Below are positions 1 to 10,228 of a DNA stretch of 64,000 nt, one piece after another. Position 1 is the stretch's first letter. Every line of letters begins with the position of its first letter. Origin of the DNA: Dysidea avara (lineage: Eukaryota; Porifera; Demospongiae; Dictyoceratida; Dysideidae). The notes below the pieces were generated by a model that saw nothing but the letters and a program-made list of their open reading frames with translations, was not told the DNA's origin and made no database searches. The position numbers and the translations under genes are program-made. The stretch spans positions 7,594,143 to 7,658,142 of the forward strand of contig NC_089274.1 of NCBI RefSeq assembly GCF_963678975.1, written 5' to 3'.

Positions 1-165
1 TATTTCATAAGAGGTTCATCATTACAGCTAGGCTTTAGTCTTCCTGTGGGTCCCTATAGTGGAAGTGTGATGGTATTAAATTCCAGTTGGGACCTACAAG
101 AAGACTATGTAAGTTCTACAAATGCAGGATCTCTGCACACAAAAATTGTGTACAGAATGTGCCAA

Positions 166-212
166 TATCCAAAACTGCTAACATACATTTGCATTATTAG
201 CAGTTTTGGATA
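166..212. repeat. Perfect 16-bp hairpin
   Basis: Bases 166-181 (tatccaaaactgctaa) are the exact reverse complement of 197-212, with a 15-base loop. No gene is seen around it. It may be a remnant of a small inverted-repeat element. Confidence 0.7.
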
Positions 213-499
213 ATTTGCTTGTTTTAATATTGGAAAGTATATTTGCATGTTAACTGTATATTCCTCACTACTAATGCATTAACACGTAATTATTTTATAA
301 ATCAAATCATAAAAGTTATTATATAACTACAGCATATTTTGTTGTCAAAATTTCTGTGTACATAAACAGCAACCATGCTTATAGAAAAACATTCAAGGTT
401 GGAAGTGTTTTGAGCGAGGGGTCACCAACTGGTTCGAAATCTCGTACACCTTCAGTGCCTGAAATACGAAATCTAATGTTGTTATCGTGATTCTGAAGC

Positions 500-1345
500 T
501 TACACTCAACTGCTCCTTCACCTCGTCCTGCACAGTAAGAATGAAATCCGATGTTCCGCTCCGCTTCGGATTTGTATTAATCAAGTTGTGGAAGTCGCAC
601 AAAACCAGGAGCTGTGGGAAAGAAGCCGTACAAAACCAGGATCCATGCAAACTGTTCAAAAGTAAGAATGAAATCCAATGCTCCGCTCCGTCTCGGATTT
701 GTATTAGCGAGTTGTGGAAGCCAAACAAAACCAGGAGTTGTGGGAAGAAGCCACACAAAACCAGGAGAGAATCCATGCTAACTGTTCAAAAGTAAGAATA
801 AAATCCGATGTTCCGCTCCGTTTCGGATTTGTATTAAGCGAGTTGTGGAAGCCAAACAAAACCAGGAGCTGTGGGAAAGAAGCCGTACAAAACCAGGAGA
901 TCTATAGAATCCATGCAAACTGTTCAAAAGTAATCCGATGTTCCGCTCCGTTTCGGATTTGTATTAAGCGAGTTGTGGAAGCCAAACAAAACCAGGAGCT
1001 GTGGGAAAGAAGTCGTACAAAACCAGGAGATCTATAGAATCCATGCAAACTGTTCAAAAGTAAGAATAAAATCCGATGTTCCGCTCCGTTTCAGATTTGT
1101 ATTAAGCGAGTTGTGGAAGCCAAACAAAACCAGGAGCTGTAGGAAAGAAGCCGCACAGGATAGAATCCATGCAAACTGCTCAAAAGTAAGAATTAAATCT
1201 ACTGTTTCGCTTCGCTTCGGATTTGTATTAAGCGAGTTGTGGAAGCCAAATAAAACCAGGAGCTGTATGAAAGAAGCCATGCAAACCGCTCCTGCACAAA
1301 AGTAAGAATGAAATCCGATGATCCACTCCGCTTCGGATTTACTTA
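500..1345. repeat. Tandem repeat, about six units of 126-138 bp
   Basis: The landmark gttgtggaag starts at 585, 711, 842, 972, 1110 and 1236, giving spacings of 126, 131, 130, 138 and 126. Each unit holds an aaaaccaggag element (often twice), then a gttcaaaagtaagaat stretch, then a ccgctccg-cttcggattt stretch. Units differ by point changes and small indels. Several reading frames stay open on both strands across units, which is what a multi-copy repeat without stops produces, so I do not call these frames genes. The recurring agtaagaat resembles a splice donor. Confidence 0.85.
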
Positions 1346-1424
1346 GTAAACTACAAACTTACTTAGCAACACAAACTTCATAAACTTAGCAACACACCAA
1401 CTACAAAAAGCAACTTAAGCATAC

Positions 1425-1660
1425 AGATGCTCCTGGTTTTGTGGAGTTTCACACCAGATAGAACTTTGACAGTTGCTCCTGGTTTTGAGGGGTTTTGCAC
1501 GGGATTTACCCTGAATGATTGGCCTTGTTTCCTGGTTTATAGGGCTTCAGCTGCAAGTTGCTCCTGGTTTTGTAGGGTTTCATTTAATAGTTATGCCTTG
1601 GCTTTACTCCTGGTTTTATATGGTTTTGCAATTCCTCTCAATTTTGTGAGGCTTTGCTCC
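1425..1660. repeat. Degenerate inverted relatives of the preceding satellite
   Basis: The block gctcctggttttg recurs near 1428, 1472, 1556 and 1603, with weaker copies near 1526 and 1646. It is the reverse complement of the aaaaccaggagc element in the 500-1345 array. The two blocks therefore form a loose, opposite-orientation pair. Confidence 0.6.
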
Positions 1661-1946
1661 TGCATGCCTGCTGAACTTCTGTTTCTCTCTCCCACTATAT
1701 TTTGGTGATTTCAGAACTTATCACTCTACACCAACCTGTAATTTGAAATCAAATTTTGCAGCTCTCGTTCGATTTTGTGAAATCTTGAAATTAGTGAAAT
1801 CTTGAGAAATTTGTTCAAGATTTTGAAATCCGTACCCCTTTTTCGTGAGTTAGTGACCCCTCGGTTTTGAGCCATAGCATAATTTGCTTTCTTTTGTCGG
1901 TTGTAAAATAATTTTTGTATGCAAATATTATATGAAATTTTTTGCA

Positions 1947-1967
1947 ATACTCTAATAGAGCAGGCAT
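1947..1967 (+). repeat. Stand-alone CTCTAATAGAG motif
   Basis: Reads atactctaatagagcaggca, one base off the window-wide consensus. No element boundaries are visible around it. Confidence 0.6.
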
Positions 1968-2343
1968 TCACATAAATCATACAAAAATTACTTTACACAA
2001 AAAAGTTTTACCATGAAATTTTTAGCACGAAATAAAGTGAATTACAGTAAGTACACTAAACTTTTAAATGTCTTTTACTTGTACCTATAATTCCCAAGTC
2101 CCAAGCTTGCTGGAAAATTAATGACATTTAAAAGGCAGCTAGCTAATGACCTGTCAGTATACTCTTGGCAAGATTAATATTGTCATTCGTTTATATTCAC
2201 AAATTGTTAAGGGAATGGACACATTCTGAGAATAGCATATAATATTACAGACTATACAGAATCTGCTATGAGCCAATAAGTGATAAACTAGTTACTTGTG
2301 TTGATGCATGTACAACCACCCTTTCCCACACTGATACACGCAA

Positions 2344-2507
2344 TTATAAAGTATATCGCTAAAAATTTGAAACTTGCTTTTGTGCAATTAACAAACAATG
2401 ACTGTGTTAGAAATGTGCATGCATGGGTTACTGTATAAATTTAAATTTATCATTGAGAAAGTTTAAAGTTAGCTGATTTATTGAGTTGGTCTTTTCATTA
2501 CAAGTGT
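2344..2507 (+). repeat. Duplicate of the block upstream of the 18.3-kb gene
   Basis: Matches 17701-17866 closely in the same orientation, starting exactly at ttataaagtatatcgct in both places and running through ctgatttattgagttggtc. At 17.7 kb the block abuts a truncated retrotransposon; here it abuts unrelated sequence. The join to the pseudogene that follows skips about 600 bp present in the intact locus. Confidence 0.85.
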
Positions 2508-3290
2508 ATCAAATGTTGAATATCACTTCTTACCTGGAGAATATCAGGTCCCTGCATGCAAACTTGTAGTTTAGAGCTATTAAATATAAACAATTTTACA
2601 TTTGTTGGAATCATGAGTGATAATTCACCACTAGTGGTATTGGTTAGTCCTTCACGTCATGCATTACTCTATGTTTAAAATTTATTTGATGTAATAATTT
2701 CAAATTTTAAAAGTCATAATCAGCAACAACCATAACATTGGCTAATATTTTGTTCTTTGAATGTATTTTTTGCAAGATAGAAAATGTCACCTTCATATAT
2801 AAAATGTGAAATTGCATTATAAAATTTACTGGGAGAATCTTATCTAAACAATATATGCATTACCAATGTGGCCAAAGGCCCAAAGCAGTATCAAAACATC
2901 AGTAGCGTACATAAATATGGAATTGTATTGAAGTACAAGACATTACTGTTATTCGTGCATTAGCTGCTTTGCCAGTAATGACCAGGTTGTTTGTTACTAT
3001 TTTGTTGTAAACATGAATGGTGCCTGGCTGAATGGTAATCATAGATCAAGCCAAATATGGCATTAACATTTCAATCATTTACTCTTTGTTTATGAAATGG
3101 ATCAACCAATCATGCACATTTCAGCTGTATCTGTAGCACAAGATACAAGTCAAAAACTGTACGTTCATGGCCAGTTGACATATGCACACATTGTACATCC
3201 AATGATTAAATTGTTATGTCACTTGCCATAGGTGGATCTTCATACAGGACTATATTGACACCAGTGACTGGAATCATGCATTTGCATGTA
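2508..3290 (+). pseudogene. Decayed copy of the beta-helix membrane-protein gene
   Basis: This stretch aligns base by base with about 18466-19210 of the intact gene. Shared blocks include gttgaatatcacttctta, ggaatcatgagtgataat, ccttcacgtcatgcatta and gaaatggatcaaccaat. It lacks the start codon and signal peptide. It carries stops and frameshifts, for example atgtttaaaattta where the intact copy has atattaaaaattca, and it ends well before the membrane region. Only part of the beta-helix coding region survives. It is a dead, 5'- and 3'-truncated paralogue produced by segmental duplication together with the upstream block. Confidence 0.85.
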
Positions 3291-3406
3291 TTCAGAAGTA
3301 CAGAAATCCAATGAGCAAATAGAAGACAACAGTCATAAATGCAATTTGCAGTTATGAACTGTACACTGTGAAGAAAGTGAAGTAAATAAATTTGTGCTAA
3401 AAGCGA

Positions 3407-3447
3407 GATACTCTAATAGAGCAGTCATTACTCGCATAGAACAGTCA
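3407..3447 (+). repeat. CTCTAATAGAG motif plus a partial second copy
   Basis: gatactctaatagagcagtc at 3407-3426 is a full consensus match. A partial copy (gcatagaacagtcac) follows. The rest of 3300-3966 is AT-rich with no other recognisable feature. Confidence 0.65.
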
Positions 3448-3974
3448 CAATTCTACTGTCATAAATTTTGCAAATTATAATAATACTACTTTATTTTGAT
3501 TTAGTACACTTTACAGGTTTTATCTTAGACACTCTTATAAATTTTTATATGCTTTGCATGTATATACTTTGTTAGCTAATTGCTATCAAAATTCAAAAAG
3601 TGCTCCCAAATTCAAACCTATAGGAGGTTTAATTCTAATTTTTTTTTCAGAAGATATCCAACTAGAGTCTTATAATTAGAAAGCGAATGTCCTTCATTTA
3701 TTCAGCTATATCAAACAAAGTTATGCAAATGAATATAGGTACACTAGAGTTTGTAAAATAGCACACATTGACATAAAATTCAGTACTCTGTGTATTCACT
3801 ATAGATTTGCAAGCCCCTTGGTTTGTAAATAGCAATAAGTGCACAGGGTTCAGTTAGCCAGAGGAACACTTCACAATACTAACAGGAAGTAAAGCTACAT
3901 CTTTGTGAAAAACTACATGTAGTGTGCACAAAAATAATTTAAACTATTGATTATGAAGTTATCATACCATTTAA

Positions 3975-4271
3975 CAGCGGCATAGCTATCCCTGAAGGAT
4001 TGGTTGGGTACCCTTGGCAAGCCCACCAGGAAAATTTTTGAAGTTAGACTCTCTAAAGTTAAAGATGAGAGCAATTTAAGCAGTTTATCATTCTAGTATT
4101 ATACTAATACGTGTTTGACTGTTGTATTAAGATGATTGCTCTATTAGGGTGACTGCTCTATTAGGGTATTTTGATCTAGTGTGGCCAGTTTCTGGAAACT
4201 GTGTTGGTAGGGCACTGAAACTGATTGGTTGGACCTGTGCCCTACCAGTACCTACCTTGGCTACGCCACTG
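3975..4271. mobile_element. hAT-type MITE, 297 bp
   Basis: Ends are CAGCGGCATAGC and GCTACGCCACTG, imperfect terminal inverted repeats of the CAGTGGCGTAGC type. Flanks are ccatttaa (3967-3974) and ccattaaa (4272-4279), an 8-bp target duplication with one mismatch, as expected for hAT. There is no coding capacity. It carries three tandem, partly decayed copies of the reverse-oriented CTCTAATAGAG motif at about 4116-4178. Confidence 0.75.
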
Positions 4272-4427
4272 CCATTAAATAGATTGCTTAAAACTTAGAC
4301 TACAACTGTACAGCTGTATGTGCCTCTAGACAAGACACTGAGAACCTTGAGTGTGTGGAATTATAGTTAATCACTTTTAGTAGTTGGAAAACTTCTTGTG
4401 AGTCCAGTAGTCCAGTTCAGTGAATGG

Positions 4428-4645
4428 ATACACCCATTTTATGTAGTGATGATCATTACATACCTGGTATCATTTTGTGATGACTGTCACTACCTATAGT
4501 AATGAAATTCACATTCACTGCTATGTAGTGAGGGTCACTGCAAGAAAGTATGGGGAAAATCACTATACAAATGTAGTGAATGTCACTACTGAGTAGTTAT
4601 TGTTGCAGAAATTAGTAACTGCTAAGTAATTTTTTTACAATGCAG
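4428..4645. mobile_element. Decayed MITE built of tagtga-n-tcacta palindromes
   Basis: Contains tagtgaatgtcactac, gtagtgagggtcactgc and related palindromic units, and ends in ttagtaactgctaagtaatttttttaca. The same units and end occur in the nested element at 14094-14300. No target duplication was found. Confidence 0.5.
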
Positions 4646-5162
4646 GGGCATAGCCCAAAGGGAATTTCCAGCAGTATAATTCTGTTACCGGGTCTGGGGG
4701 ATGCAGCCTGTGCCCAGCCACTGAGAGACTTTGAATATTTTAATGGTCCAGATTGCGACTGTAGTTCGCTTTATTTTCATGTAAAAATTTTTTTGATACC
4801 CACTTTTATTGCACAATGCTTGCTGTATAGCTAGTGGCAAAAAATTCATTCTTCCTCTCTTAATTCCAAAAGCACTTGAAACTGCTTCCTTGAGCAAGAA
4901 TTTCACTCCCATTGCTCCAGCCACCCAGCCATTAAACTGGAAATAGCTACATATGTTGCATGTAAAACAGCCATCCATTGGCTGATTGCTGCCATCCCTG
5001 AATAAAATCTACTGCTACCCCAGCATTTTTAAAATAAGTATTGTTTTGCCATTTAAAAGGCTACAGCTATATTACACTTTAATACTTCTATAATATTTCT
5101 ACAATGAATTGCATGCACTGATATAGGTACATAGTCATTCTGATATTTGGATGAAATGGCTG

Positions 5163-6257
5163 CTACTCCGGTATTTTATTCCATTTCACATTATTCCACT
5201 TCAGTAACTGAAATAACTTCTTATTGAATGGCTCATAAATAGGTATTAATTTCTTCCTGTCAGATACAGTCAACTTTCTGAATGACGGCTCATCCTCCAG
5301 TCTCCCTCCATAGTTGTGTAGAACTGATGTCACTTGTTGCATCTTGTGATCATCAAGAGGTCGCAGACCAACAAATTCCATCACTTCAGCCAAACTCTTC
5401 ACTGAGTTTTCACGGAACTGTTCTGTGTTTAAGATGATTATGTTTTCAGCTGGAAAGTTACACAACCAATGGTGAAGGTGTACATAATATAAACCAGCAT
5501 AGACCATATTTCTATCTGAAGGGTTATGACGTAAACAAGCTATCTCATTAGGATGGTTGCTAAGGTAATCCATGCCTCTTGAAGCAGCTACTTTCAAGTA
5601 AAACCTTTCAATTTGTTTATCTACTTCATCTGAAATATGTGATTGATTATTATAGTTTTTATGACTTGGTGACCGCACACTCAACCTGAAGCTAGACTGG
5701 AACCTCTCTAGAGGATCCCTAAGTAACACAACCACCTTAGTTGTCCTGCCACAATTACTGTATAATCTTAATGGTACAGGACAGTACAGTAAGTAGCCTA
5801 CTGTTGATTCACCACTCAATTTATCAGTAGGAAATTCTGACACATAATCTTTCCAAGATATCCTATAGTAGTGGTTGTTGAAGTAAAATGTTTCTCCAGA
5901 TGCAGCTCCATTATTCAACCGTATTCCACCAAAATCAGGGTGTTGGGATAAGTACTGATACATTGCTGTGGTCCCTCCTTTACGAGCTCCTATGATAAAC
6001 ACGTGAGGACAATTGTCATGTAATGGAGGAGCGTTCAACTGTGTAGAGTTCAACATCACTGATGATGGAGGACAACTGCTGTAATTGAAATCTAACTCAC
6101 TGCCAATACGAGTAAGCCTTGGGACTGGCTGCATTGATGAAACTACTGTGTAGACATAGATATGCTGTTTATTGGAGGCGAGTATCATTGTGATGATGAA
6201 AACAGCAATGATCAGCAGTTGGACATTTCTTTGTTGTAGTGTTTTAGGTATCCTCAT
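5163..6257 (-). CDS. Golgi carbohydrate sulfotransferase, 364 aa, intronless
   Basis: A complete single-exon gene for a type II membrane protein. Residues 1-12 are a short cytoplasmic tail and about 13-28 a hydrophobic signal anchor, followed by a stem and a lumenal catalytic domain. The 5'-phosphosulfate loop is GARKGGTTAMYQYL at about 90-103. The 3'-phosphate-binding segment is VVVLLRDPLERFQSSF at about 175-190. Both are diagnostic of PAPS-dependent Sulfotransfer_1 enzymes. Expected role is transfer of sulfate from PAPS to a glycan, most like the heparan/chondroitin sulfotransferase group; the acceptor cannot be told from sequence. Several N-glycosylation sequons (NYS, NST, NQS) fit a lumenal enzyme. 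The start follows in-frame stops and leads directly into the anchor. No introns were seen, so an ancestral retrocopy is possible. Confidence 0.9.
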   Translation of the reverse strand: MRIPKTLQQRNVQLLIIAVFIITMILASNKQHIYVYTVVSSMQPVPRLTRIGSELDFNYSSCPPSSVMLNSTQLNAPPLHDNCPHVFIIGARKGGTTAMYQYLSQHPDFGGIRLNNGAASGETFYFNNHYYRISWKDYVSEFPTDKLSGESTVGYLLYCPVPLRLYSNCGRTTKVVVLLRDPLERFQSSFRLSVRSPSHKNYNNQSHISDEVDKQIERFYLKVAASRGMDYLSNHPNEIACLRHNPSDRNMVYAGLYYVHLHHWLCNFPAENIIILNTEQFRENSVKSLAEVMEFVGLRPLDDHKMQQVTSVLHNYGGRLEDEPSFRKLTVSDRKKLIPIYEPFNKKLFQLLKWNNVKWNKIPE

Positions 6258-6475
6258 CTATATAGTAGAAGCAAAAACCATAATAGATATCTTGTAAACA
6301 ATGTATTGTCTCTGTACATACAGTAAACTGCTTCAATGTAACCTTCACATGTTCGACCAACTCATTCTGTTAGATCAGAATAAATTTTTTCACTTGATAT
6401 AAATCACATCCACTACTGATTTTGATGGATTAGCATAATGTTTATTGAATACCAAACAAAAGCTGCTTAAGTTAG

Positions 6476-6754
6476 CTACAAGCTTAGTTTTAAATATTGA
6501 TATTTAATGACATCGTAAAGTTGTGAAATAGGGGCATTGCTAAAAAAAACAATAAGGGATTGCTGGGGTGGTAATGTAAGCCACAAATCCCACTCTACCT
6601 TTTGTTTAAATATTCTTTCAAAAAGTTCTCTTAATTCAAAATAAGAATTGCTGTTTACATTGGCTAGCACCTCAGCAATGTCTTCTTGCTTTGCTACTTT
6701 TATCTGTGATTGATATTTCCCCTCCAAAACCTCAATTGATATTGAATTAGCCAT
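6476..6754 (-). CDS. Small orphan ORF, 92 aa
   Basis: An open frame from ATG at 6754 to TAG, lying behind the sulfotransferase on the same strand. The predicted protein is soluble, with no signal peptide or membrane segment. It has an amphipathic run (EDIAEVLANVN, ELRELFERIF) followed by a hydrophobic WDLWLTLPPQQSLIVFF segment. Its composition is more protein-like than that of neighbouring random frames, but I recognise no family. It could be a small host gene, one exon of a larger gene, or a piece of a mobile element, since repeats start about 40 bp upstream of its start codon. Confidence 0.35.
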   Translation of the reverse strand: MANSISIEVLEGKYQSQIKVAKQEDIAEVLANVNSNSYFELRELFERIFKQKVEWDLWLTLPPQQSLIVFFSNAPISQLYDVIKYQYLKLSL

Positions 6755-6794
6755 TGCATGGTTACCAAAAATGGCAAAGTAGGGGTTTGTAAGT

Positions 6795-7005
6795 TGTCAA
6801 ATTTGGAACTTGCAAGGGTTGTAGCTAAATTCAGCAATAACTTTACAGTTAATAATTAGTTTTTTTTCCATTATTGGCAATAGCTAGATCCAAATTTCCA
6901 ACCTATATAATAGCAGGAATCATACAAATTTCCAATATTAACAATTTGGAGAAAAGTTTCTATAATCTGATTTTCAAGTCTATAAGTTAATAAGCCCAAT
7001 TTTTC
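6795..7005. repeat. About 200-bp dispersed repeat, copy 1
   Basis: Aligns in the same orientation with 8041-8245. Shared blocks are aacttgcaag, ccattattggcaatagct and a run ending aagtctataa-ttaataag. The two copies bracket a LINE fragment and a long palindrome. Confidence 0.7.
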
Positions 7006-7317
7006 CACATTTGGCAACATATTTGATCCCAACTTGGGAAAAGGAGTGAAATATTATTAATAATAGGTTTAAGAAAACTTGGAAAGATCTCATCTCGGCA
7101 AACAAAATTAAATAAAAAACACTTTTTGCCACTATTGGCAAAAATTAGGTTTATTAAAACCTGGTACTGAACATACCTGGACAATATGACCTTAACACTC
7201 TGGAACAGTGGGCCGCTGATTAGAAAATGTCGATCAACTTACAAAATATGAATTTCTAAGAATTACTAACAAAAAAATCCCAATTATAATATCCCTGCAA
7301 AGTAAAGCAATAAAGGA

Positions 7318-7745
7318 TGCCACTTGCACATATTTTAAGTGTGACTATCGATAAAAGCTTATCCTGGTCAGAGCACATCAAACAAATTGCTTAAAAGGCC
7401 AATAATGCAACATAACTTGAGTGAGTGTCCCCTCCAAATCAAAAGCGACTGTTACAAAGCTCTTGTTAAACCTATTTTTAGAATATGCAGCCACAGCATT
7501 ACCAAGTTTAGATGGACATAAGGTTATGATAAAAAAAAGAATAAAGAATGTATTATATACAGACATATGGGAATGCAAAAATTTAAGGCAACATAGTGCA
7601 GCAGTGAAAAGACTGCTGCTGTTAGGTAACGTCAAAAGTAATCAGCCATCTATTACTATAAGATTTAGCATCAGAAAACCAGAAAAATATTGGTGTTTTC
7701 ACCTGGCAATTTCAGTATTTTATAATATTGCATTTTCTAAAACAT
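7318..7745 (+). pseudogene. LINE reverse-transcriptase C-terminal fragment (broken)
   Basis: Conceptual translation across frames gives LGVTIDKSLSWSEHIKQIA, then a segment like NQKRLLQSSC/KALVKP and LEYAATALPS, then IKNVLYTDIWECKNLRQ. This matches the region downstream of the polymerase palm in CR1/L2/Jockey-like LINEs (YLGV...W..HI...K..R). Frameshifts and stops make it non-functional. It is 5' truncated and runs into the long palindrome. Confidence 0.65.
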
Positions 7746-7965
7746 TTGTATTTTAAATGCAATATTATAAAATACTGAAATTGCCAGAACACCAATATTT
7801 CCTGGTTTTCTGATGCTAAATCTTGTAGTAATAGATGGCTGATAACGTTTGACATTACCTAACGGCAGCAGTCTTTTCACTACTTCACTATATTGCCTTA
7901 AATTTGCATTCCCATTATGTCTGTAATATGTTCTTTTTTCATCATAACTTTATGTCTATCCAAAG
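7507..7965. repeat. Long palindrome with arms over 200 bp
   Basis: About 7507-7738 is inverted at about 7754-7965. For example, ggcaatttcagtatttta near 7706 faces taaaatactgaaattgcc near 7770, and tagatggacataaggtta faces taactttatgtctatcca at the outer end. The loop is about 15 bases. The arms differ at scattered positions, so the structure is not brand new. It was formed by inverted duplication of a LINE fragment. Confidence 0.85.
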
Positions 7966-8040
7966 TACAGACAAAGGTCTGGTCACCCCACAAGGGCATA
8001 TTTATGGGGGGCTTCCTGGCCGGGGTTCTGGAAACTCCTG

Positions 8041-8245
8041 AAATTTGGTAATTTTTTAACTTGCAAGAGTTGTAGTAACTTTTGAAATAACTTCACAGTT
8101 ATTAGTTTTTTTCCCATTATTGGCAATAGCTATAGGTCCAAATTGGCAACCCAAATTTAGAATCATATAAATTTCAATTTTTCTATAAATCGATTTTTAA
8201 GTCTATAAATTAATAAGTTTCTATAAAAAACTGATTTTTAAGTCT
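8041..8245. repeat. About 200-bp dispersed repeat, copy 2
   Basis: Direct-orientation partner of 6795-7005. Its final block (tttctata-aa-tgatttttaagtctataa) is partly duplicated in tandem at 8220-8260. Confidence 0.65.
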
Positions 8246-8513
8246 ATAAGCCTATAAGCCATTTCCTATAAGCCACTTCAATTGGAGAATTTGGATATAT
8301 GCGTATTTGTACTTTTGGGCTTGCAGCAAGAACACAAGGTTATATAATTTCAACTTTGGCAGCACAAAGTGAAACAACACAGAGTAAATGGAAACAGGGC
8401 AGGGCAGTAGAGTGAATAGACTATATTAATATAGCTACAACAATGTAATAGGTAACTTACATTGATCCTTCAAAGTGGAACAAGTTTATGCAATGAATAA
8501 TGACCTCTGTAAA

Positions 8514-8580
8514 GATTGAGGTACTCTAATAGAGCAGTCAGAGGTATTCTAATAGAACAGTGAAAACTACTCTAATAGAA
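8514..8580 (+). repeat. Three tandem CTCTAATAGAG motifs
   Basis: gtactctaatagagcagtca, gtattctaatagaacagtg and ctactctaatagaataatt follow one another with a spacing of 25-30 bp. Confidence 0.7.
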
Positions 8581-8884
8581 TAATTTATAACGGAAAATGG
8601 GTAGTAAATTAATCCCTCAAAATTTAAAGAATAATAATTTAGCTAATTCTTGACTTTTTCATTTCAATTGGATGTGTGCGTATTTGGAAACTAGCCATAA
8701 ACTAAGGACTTAAGGGAACAAAATTGAAATAATTTTAAAGCATTTTTTGATGATCAAAATTTGCCAGCAGCTGCGAGTTCCAGACCCCAGCCCTCATAAC
8801 TCACTGCCACATCTGGGAACTAAGGCCTGGATACGACTCTGCCGCACACAAAGATACATTGATGCCATTGGAAATGTTCAATAA

Positions 8885-9330
8885 CAAGCAGTGAAGTTTG
8901 TAAATAATGATGTGGCAGTGTCACTGAAATGCTATCTAACCTTAATTGGTCCACCCTAAGAAAGCTACAATGTTATTTAAAATTATATCTCACCTGGATG
9001 ATATTTATGCTGATATATAAGTTTCTTATTCCTAACCCTATCATCCATCATACCAGAGGCCACACCAAAAGATTTCTAACCCCGACGATCAGAATTGACT
9101 CATATAAATTTTCTTTCCTCTGCAATCAAGATTTGGAATTACTTACCCCAACACATGATTGATCTAACAGAGATTGACCAATTCAAGCACAGCCTAGCTA
9201 GACTAGCAACTGTTTAATAATTTATCGGTGTAAAGTATTAATATAATTATATAAGTAAGATTCTTTCTTCTGTTTTGTAATTGAATTGTAGTAATTGTAC
9301 TTCCTGTGCATTATACTCTTTTTGAGATCT
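8885..9330 (+). pseudogene. LINE C-terminal fragment (broken)
   Basis: Translating across frames gives LNWSTLRKLQCYLKLYL, TRGHTKRFLTPTIRID, SYKFSFL and, after a frameshift, IKIWNYLPQHMIDLTEIDQF. This is the carboxyl-terminal signature of non-LTR retrotransposon ORF2 (W.TL..RR, RGH, YK.SF.....WN.LP). AT-rich 3' untranslated sequence follows. It may belong to the same insertion as 7318-7745. Confidence 0.75.
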
Positions 9331-9975
9331 GCACCGCAACAATACTATGGTTTTTAGACACAGCTTTTTAGCAGCGCGTCTCCCCTTTAGAGGGGAACCC
9401 TACTAAACAGTACAACCATACTGTTTGATATAACATTATTATCATGGAAATATACATGGAGAAAATCTCCTTTGCAGTAGTCTTCTTACTCTGTTCAGCA
9501 TCAACTACAGCATTAAAAACAAGAAAACACTTACACAATGGATATTGAATTTTAAAAATCATCATAACTCAAAATTTTTCTGCCAGCCTGCCTGACTACA
9601 GTTGCAAAGCTGGAGGTCAAACGAAGCAGCGTGTGGCCACCATTTTACACCACAGCTACGAACTCACCGGTGGGATGCTCCTTTTGTAGTTTTGATGAAT
9701 GTCTGCCTTTTGTGCTTTGTCATTCCTTTTATCTTCAATTATACGTTTGTCTTTTTTTTCATGCCCGGAAACCATACCAAGGGGTTGATTTTCCATATCA
9801 ACACTTTCCTTGAATGAATGTATTTAGACACCACAAAACTATTTGAGGCACTTAATGGACTGTAATATCAGGGAAAGCTCCACTTTAATATCTCTTAATA
9901 TAATATCCCATATCTCTTAATGGACTGTAATATCACGCTAAGCTCCACTTTTAAACAACTGCCACATTACATAAT
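9330..9975. other. Intergenic stretch with a short direct repeat
   Basis: No gene recognised. The block taatggactgtaatatcacg...aagctccactttt occurs imperfectly twice within 9850-9955. Confidence 0.4.
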
Positions 9976-10102
9976 TATATATGTACCACTTTCACACCTC
10001 AAATCAAAGGAAAGCCAGTGCATATATATCACATATTGCACTGACTAAAAATGTTAACGAGATATACGCACTGCTACCAGTGCATACCAGTCCAGTGTTA
10101 TA

Positions 10103-10205
10103 GTTATAACACGGTTACGAGGGATATGACAAAAATATATGCACGAGCGCCCGCAGGGCGCGAGTGCATATATTTTTGTCATATCCCGAGTATCCGGGTT
10201 ATAAC
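10103..10205. repeat. Hairpin with GC-rich core (gttataac ends)
   Basis: Starts and ends with gttataac. The inner arms gggatatgacaaaaatatat and the matching atatatttttgtcatatccc are perfect complements. The core gcgcccgcagggcgc is a tight palindrome that stands out sharply from the AT-rich surroundings. A second element with the same design lies at 11803-11904. Confidence 0.8.
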
Positions 10206-10228
10206 TGTTATGTACTACTTTCATTGTC

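Noticed and set aside
393-1305. Long overlapping reading frames on both strands across the 130-bp repeats
   Set aside because: The repeat unit happens to lack stops in several frames; the same peptide recurs with every unit on both strands, so no gene is indicated.
500-1345. CRISPR-like array
   Set aside because: There are no unique spacers between constant short repeats; the whole 126-138-bp unit is repeated, and the sequence is eukaryotic.
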